Assembly: GCF_000069185.1 (NCBI RefSeq)
Contig: NC_010397.1
Location: 4,278,001-4,342,000 of the forward strand
Direction of reading: 5' to 3'
Origin: Mycobacteroides abscessus ATCC 19977
Lineage (GTDB): Bacteria; Actinomycetota; Actinomycetes; Mycobacteriales; Mycobacteriaceae
Length of the DNA stretch: 64,000 nt
Numbering within the stretch: the stretch's first letter is position 1; every line of letters starts with the position of its first letter. A program made the position numbers and the translations under genes. A model generated the notes under the pieces. The model was not told the origin of the DNA and did no database searches. It saw nothing but the letters and a program-made list of their open reading frames with translations. Of this stretch, positions 60,315-64,000 are shown one piece after another.

Positions 60315-61232
60315 TCACGCGCGGTGGCCGCGCCCCTCGAGCAGCTCGCCGAGCCGGGACAGCACGGGAATCGCCCCGCCGCGCAGGACCGAGCGGACCT
60401 GACGATTGAGCGGGGACTCTGGATCGAACCCACTCAACGTGAACCACAGCTGGGTCCCGCCATCTTGCGGCCGCAACCGCCACGTCATGGTGAGCTCGGT
60501 GGTGCCACCCATGATGGGAATCTCGAATGTGCACACGATGAGCTCGGGCTCACACACCTCGAGAAACTCCATGTCCACTCGCCCACCGAATCCGATGAGC
60601 GGAATCGGGTACGTGCCTATAGTCAGCCGCGCGCCCGTCCGCACCGATACCAGATCGTGGTCATTGACCACGTCGCCCACAAACTCTCTCGACGTGACAA
60701 CCCGCCAAACCGTTTGCGGCGCGTGGCGATAGAACTCGGCCAGGGTGAATGACGTCGAATCATCGGGTGGGGGCACCGCATCGTCTTTCGGCTCTGCCAT
60801 CAGTTCCGCGATACGGGACACGACCAATTTCCAGAGATCGCGCACCAGAATCCGCAGCCGCCCATGTACCGGATTGCCAACATCAAATCCGTTATGTACC
60901 ACCAGCAGTCGCGTCCCGCCCGACTCGGGATGCAGCGTCCAGGTGGCTTGCAGGTTCAGCGAGCTCTCGGGAGTGGTGAAGCGGTAGGCCAGCCGTTCGT
61001 TGGGCACGACGTCGGTGAATTCGCAATGCCCATGGCCGCTGAAATTGACCTCCGGCAGCGGGAAAGTGGTGAATGCGAACGACTTCCCGGGCACAACGGA
61101 ATCTCTGTCGATGTCGGTCGCCCAATCCGAAATCGACGCCGGTGACGTGATGGCGTGCCAGACCTGCTCCGCTGAGTACGGGAAGAACTGTCCAACTGTC
61201 ACCGAGGTGAGGTCATCCGGCGACGTGGTCAT
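60315..61232 (-). CDS. tandem SRPBCC (AHSA1-type) domain protein
   Basis: This 305-residue protein has two START-like SRPBCC domains. Domain 1 (about 10-145) has FFPYSAEQVWHAITSPASISDWATD and ATWTLHPESGGTRLLVVHNGFD. Domain 2 (about 160-300) repeats the layout with FYRHAPQTVWRVVTSREFVG and MTWRLRPQDGGTQLWFTLSGFD. AHSA1-type domains bind hydrophobic ligands or act as Hsp90/Hsp100 co-factors. It follows the clpB promoter region on the same strand but upstream of it, so it is not co-regulated through that promoter. Function unknown. Confidence 0.85.
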   Translation of the reverse strand: MTTSPDDLTSVTVGQFFPYSAEQVWHAITSPASISDWATDIDRDSVVPGKSFAFTTFPLPEVNFSGHGHCEFTDVVPNERLAYRFTTPESSLNLQATWTLHPESGGTRLLVVHNGFDVGNPVHGRLRILVRDLWKLVVSRIAELMAEPKDDAVPPPDDSTSFTLAEFYRHAPQTVWRVVTSREFVGDVVNDHDLVSVRTGARLTIGTYPIPLIGFGGRVDMEFLEVCEPELIVCTFEIPIMGGTTELTMTWRLRPQDGGTQLWFTLSGFDPESPLNRQVRSVLRGGAIPVLSRLGELLEGRGHRA

Positions 61233-61271
61233 ACCCCTGGGATACCGCAGTTGCGCGAGGCGTGTGGGCGA

Positions 61272-61808
61272 TCAGGCGGATACATCGGTGACCAGACAAT
61301 GCGGCGGCTGATCGTCGCCGGCCGGAGCGCTGGCAATACATCGGCCAAGCCTGCCCATCGTTCCGGGCCAGCCGCGTTCGGAGAGCGTTCGGTACATACG
61401 TGATGCGGGGTCGCTGGGATCGAACCCCTCATGACGCAAGGTGACCATGGTGCCGCCGGGAACCTCCTGCAACGTCCACGTCACCGTCCACTCCCTCTGC
61501 TTAGCGGACTTCATATCCCACCAGCGGATCGACAGCACCCTGCTGGGGGTAGCCGCGAGCACCTCACAGGAGAGCGCGCCCGAGAAGTCGGCAACGGGTA
61601 TGGGGAAGGCGATGAAGCGAAAGCGCGTACCAACTTCGGGCCGAAATCCGACCGGATCCATCAGCCATTCCTCCATGGCGTCCGGACAAACCATCACCGC
61701 CCACACTCGCTCGGGCGGATGTCGATAGAACTGGTCCAGGATGATGGTGGCGATGTCGTTCGCGTCGTCGGGCACGGCACTCTCCAGATTGGTCGGGTTA
61801 CCTTTCAT
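61272..61808 (-). CDS. single SRPBCC domain protein
   Basis: This 178-residue protein is one AHSA1-type SRPBCC domain: ILDQFYRHPPERVWAVMVCPDAMEEWLMDPVGF, FPIPVADFSGALSCEVLAATP, and TVTWTLQEVPGGTMVTLRHEGFDPSD. It is clearly related to domain 2 of the downstream protein and to the broken copy upstream. The start at ATG 61808 overlaps the stop of the broken gene by four bases. Ligand and role unknown. Confidence 0.83.
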   Translation of the reverse strand: MKGNPTNLESAVPDDANDIATIILDQFYRHPPERVWAVMVCPDAMEEWLMDPVGFRPEVGTRFRFIAFPIPVADFSGALSCEVLAATPSRVLSIRWWDMKSAKQREWTVTWTLQEVPGGTMVTLRHEGFDPSDPASRMYRTLSERGWPGTMGRLGRCIASAPAGDDQPPHCLVTDVSA

Positions 61809-62325
61809 ACCCCATCAATCTGGGTCACCGCCGTGTTCTCATCCATTAGCCAAGCAAACTCATCCGCATGGGGCTCAGTGCCTCCCCGGTCGGTCGGCGT
61901 AGTCGCTGCGTGGTCAATGAGGCGCCTCAGCTTGGCCATCGCGGCCGGCCGGAACAGATCCGAGAGGGCGGCCATCCCGCACACAGCAGGGTCATCGCTC
62001 TCGAATGTGCGACGACTCAAGGTCACCATGGTGCCCTTGGGCACCACACCAAGCGTCCACCTGGTTCGCCAGCCGGCCGGGGAATCCAGCTTGGTATCCC
62101 ACCAGAAAATCGCCAGCTTTTCGTTTGGCGTAGCCACCAAGACCTCGTACGCAATGCTCCCCGGAATAATTGGCAATCGACACCGGCAGGTCCATCTGGC
62201 GACCTTTGGGCGGGAAACCAACCTGTTCGACGAAGCAGTCCTCCATGACCCCGGGGGGACCGGAACACTCCAAACCCGCCGCATATCCGCCGCCGAGACT
62301 ACGGATAGAAGAAGTCTCCATCGTT
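61805..62325 (-). pseudogene. frameshifted SRPBCC gene
   Basis: The minus strand here encodes a third SRPBCC copy spread over three frames. Going 5' to 3': DFFYP followed by a stop (near 62305), RRVWSVPVPPGS in a second frame (near 62250-62280), VMEDCFVEQVGFPPKGRQMD to NYSG in a third (62165-62245), then SIAYEVLVATPNEKLAIFWW to the end back in the second frame. Each piece aligns in order with the intact 61272-61808 protein (FYRHPPERVWAV, AMEEWLMDPVGF, DFSG, LSCEVLAATP). At least three lesions are needed, so this is a decayed gene rather than one sequencing error. Confidence 0.7.
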
Positions 62326-62626
62326 GGTGGTGTCATCCCACGCACCCCGCAGAACCGGCGACGGGATGATTGAATTGATTAGCTAGGCAAACGTTTGACG
62401 GCGCCGACGGGCTATCCGTCGCCGACACATGGGATCTCAGCAAACCATGCGGCGGGTACACCAATGGCTTGTAGTCAGAACTGGCATCCAGAAGGGCCCG
62501 TCCAGCACACGGGTAACGCACCGCGGGAACGCCTGCCGCGAATCTGGCCTCACCCACTCCCAGACTTGCCTCTTAAACTGGCGTCTCGGTAGGGAAGGTC
62601 CCGGAAAGGTCAGGCAACGGAAGCTC

Positions 62627-63781
62627 GTGGGGCTTGAGGACGTCGAAGCACTGCACGACTTGGTCGGCGGGGTCGAACTTTCGGGAAATAAACTTGTCCG
62701 GAGCTTCTACAGCCGCTGGTTCGCCATCGACCCCACCGTCGGCGATCTGTTTCCCGCCGACATGTCGGCACAACGTGAGCACTTCCGGCAGGCACTGCAG
62801 TTCGTACTCTGGGAGATGGCGTCCTACCGCACCGAAGGCCTGGTCAACTTCCTCGCCCAGCTGGGCCGCGACCACCGCAAGTTCGGCGCTACCGACAGTC
62901 AGTACGACACCATGCGGCAAGCTCTGCTTGATACCACACGTGAGGTGCTGCAACCGATTTGGGACCAGCGGATGGAGGCCACCGCCACCGAGGTCTACAC
63001 GGTGATGATCGAGGTGATGCGCAGCGCCGCCGCCTCGGACATCGGCCAGCCCTGGTGGGACGGAAAGGTCATCGAGTTTCACCGCACCTCAAGAGATCTC
63101 GCACTGATCAGGCTGAAGCTCAACGCACCCATGCCGTACCACTGTGGACAGTATGTTCATGTCCAGGTGCCGCAAAGTCCGCGGAATTGGCGTTACCTCA
63201 GTCTGGCGATTCCGCCCGATCCCGAGGGCTACATAGAGTTTCATGTCAGGGCGGTACCCGGTGGACTGGTCAGCGGCGACATCGTCAACAAGACCAAGGT
63301 GGGTGACACCTGGCGGATTTCGCCGCCACTCGGTGCGCTGTCGGTGAATCGCGACGGCGGAGACATTCTGATGGTCGCGGGCAGCACCGGTATCGCACCG
63401 CTGCGCTGCCTCATCATGGAGCTGTCCCAGTGGGCCGAAAACCCAAGGGTTCATCTGTTTTATGGGGCACGGTACCCGCAGGAACTCTATGACCTGTGGA
63501 CGCTATGGCATATCGCTTCCACGAATCCGTGGCTCTCGGTCACGCCGGTCACGGAGTACCCCCGGAACCCGGACTGGGCCACCGAGTACCACGATCCGAC
63601 CCCGCCTCGAGGCCTCCACGTCCGCCAGACGGGATTGCTCTCGGAGGTGGTGACGGCGTACGGCGGCTGGGGCGACCGGCAGATCCTGATCGGCGGCTCG
63701 GCATCGATGATCCAGGCAACCAAGGAAGCGCTGGTATCCAGGGGCGCGGACGCCTCCAGAATCCAGCACGACCCGCTTTAG
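62627..63781 (+). CDS. type II flavohemoglobin (Rv0385-like)
   Basis: This protein is 384 residues from a GTG at 62627; longer in-frame starts upstream add 66 residues of unconserved sequence. The N-terminal globin (about 1-140) has FYSRWFAIDPTVGDLFPADM and a candidate proximal His in LGRDHRKFG. The reductase part has an FAD region (RYLSLAIPPDPEGYIEFHVR, GGLVSGDIVN) and an NAD(P) region (MVAGSTGIAPLRCLIMELSQ, YGARYPQELYD). Type II mycobacterial flavohemoglobins are reported to lack strong NO dioxygenase activity and to use D-lactate as electron donor. Separated by four bases from the convergent hspR stop... the two stops overlap at 63778-63781. Confidence 0.88.
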   Translation: MGLEDVEALHDLVGGVELSGNKLVRSFYSRWFAIDPTVGDLFPADMSAQREHFRQALQFVLWEMASYRTEGLVNFLAQLGRDHRKFGATDSQYDTMRQALLDTTREVLQPIWDQRMEATATEVYTVMIEVMRSAAASDIGQPWWDGKVIEFHRTSRDLALIRLKLNAPMPYHCGQYVHVQVPQSPRNWRYLSLAIPPDPEGYIEFHVRAVPGGLVSGDIVNKTKVGDTWRISPPLGALSVNRDGGDILMVAGSTGIAPLRCLIMELSQWAENPRVHLFYGARYPQELYDLWTLWHIASTNPWLSVTPVTEYPRNPDWATEYHDPTPPRGLHVRQTGLLSEVVTAYGGWGDRQILIGGSASMIQATKEALVSRGADASRIQHDPL

Positions 63782-64000
63782 CGCTGCTGCCGGGGCTGCC
63801 AGACCACCACGGCCGTACTCTTGGGGATGACGGCGACCTCGCGGCCCGCGGTGGCGGCGCGCAGCTGGGCTACCTCAGCCGTCAGCTCGGCGAGCTTGGC
63901 CTGCAGCGCCTCCACCTGATTGGTCAGCTCGATAACACGTTTGATACCAGCGAGATTGACGCCTTCATCCTGCGAGAGCCGCTGCACTTCGCGCAAGAGA
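63778..64000 (-). CDS. hspR: HspR heat-shock repressor, 3' part (runs off window)
   Basis: About 74 C-terminal residues are visible: LREVQRLSQDEGVNLAGIKR, typical of the MerR-family HspR after its DNA-binding helices, then a coiled coil (NQVEALQAKLAELTAEVAQL) and a basic Gln/Arg tail. HspR represses dnaK-operon and clpB genes at HAIR sites, one of which precedes clpB here. The N-terminal DNA-binding domain lies beyond the right edge. In mycobacteria dnaK, grpE and dnaJ precede it, so they should lie just to the right. Its stop overlaps the convergent flavohemoglobin stop by four bases. Confidence 0.9.
   Translation of the reverse strand, partial: LLREVQRLSQDEGVNLAGIKRVIELTNQVEALQAKLAELTAEVAQLRAATAGREVAVIPKSTAVVVWQPRQQR

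Noticed and set aside
62429-62626. Longer start for the flavohemoglobin
   Set aside because: The 66 extra residues are Ser/Thr/Arg-rich and unlike the globin; the GTG at 62627 gives a length close to the known homologue.

Overview
The window is high-GC chromosomal DNA from a mycobacterium, most likely a rapidly growing species of the Mycobacteroides abscessus/chelonae type. The evidence is gene content and order. fgd1-pta-ackA, pknG-glnH-glnX, mutT3-thiE-thiO-thiS-thiG with a pair of LpqL-type peptidases, purT-rhodanese-metZ, purA with its small neighbours, fba-dedA, pyrE-trmH, ttfA, clpB and hspR all correspond to the Rv0353-Rv0420 neighbourhood of M. tuberculosis, but in inverted blocks and with many insertions. 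Nearly all DNA is coding. No tRNA, rRNA, insertion sequence, prophage or CRISPR array was seen, and no gap exceeds about 300 bases.

Layout. 1-10.7 kb: a truncated TauD-type dioxygenase, a NUDIX hydrolase, a small secreted protein, two tandem M28 lipoprotein aminopeptidases, an ABC-2 exporter pair, and the thiamine locus (thiO-thiS-thiG behind a TPP riboswitch, thiE divergent), then a lipoprotein and mutT3. 10.7-15.3 kb: the translationally coupled glnX-glnH-pknG amino-acid-sensing operon. 15.3-23.1 kb (minus strand): fgd1, a Ddn-like F420 reductase, a small remnant, a GH38 alpha-mannosidase, pta and ackA. 23.2-31.2 kb: a metallo-beta-lactamase-fold hydrolase, then a seven-gene minus-strand operon of amino-acid ABC transporter, GNAT acetyltransferase and three luciferase-like flavin monooxygenases, and a divergent F420/flavin-type oxidoreductase. 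31.2-38.4 kb (minus strand): an MmpL with an unusual relay residue, a lipoprotein, metZ, a rhodanese, a small membrane protein and an N-terminally extended PurT. 38.4-50.3 kb: a UBP zinc-finger protein, a Na+/H+ antiporter, a MatC-like carrier, a thioesterase, purA, a site-2-type protease, fba, dedA, another thioesterase and a GH76 hydrolase. 50.4-57.5 kb: trmH, a lipoprotein, pyrE, an SDR, an MmpS/MmpL pair and ttfA. 57.6-64 kb: clpB under an HspR/sigma-H-type promoter, a cluster of SRPBCC proteins including a broken copy, a type II flavohemoglobin and the 3' end of hspR.

How the genes work together. Many minus-strand neighbours overlap by 1-4 bases, so translational coupling is common. The most interesting group is the 24.0-30.6 kb operon. 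Its combination of polar-amino-acid uptake, N-acetylation and several FMN monooxygenases matches the logic of the Bacillus pathway that salvages sulfur from S-modified cysteines, and a sulfur theme recurs nearby in metZ, the rhodanese and the TauD-type dioxygenase. Other points worth attention are an MmpL whose first proton-relay Asp reads as Asn, the multiply frameshifted SRPBCC gene, and several long perfect inverted repeats at gene ends.
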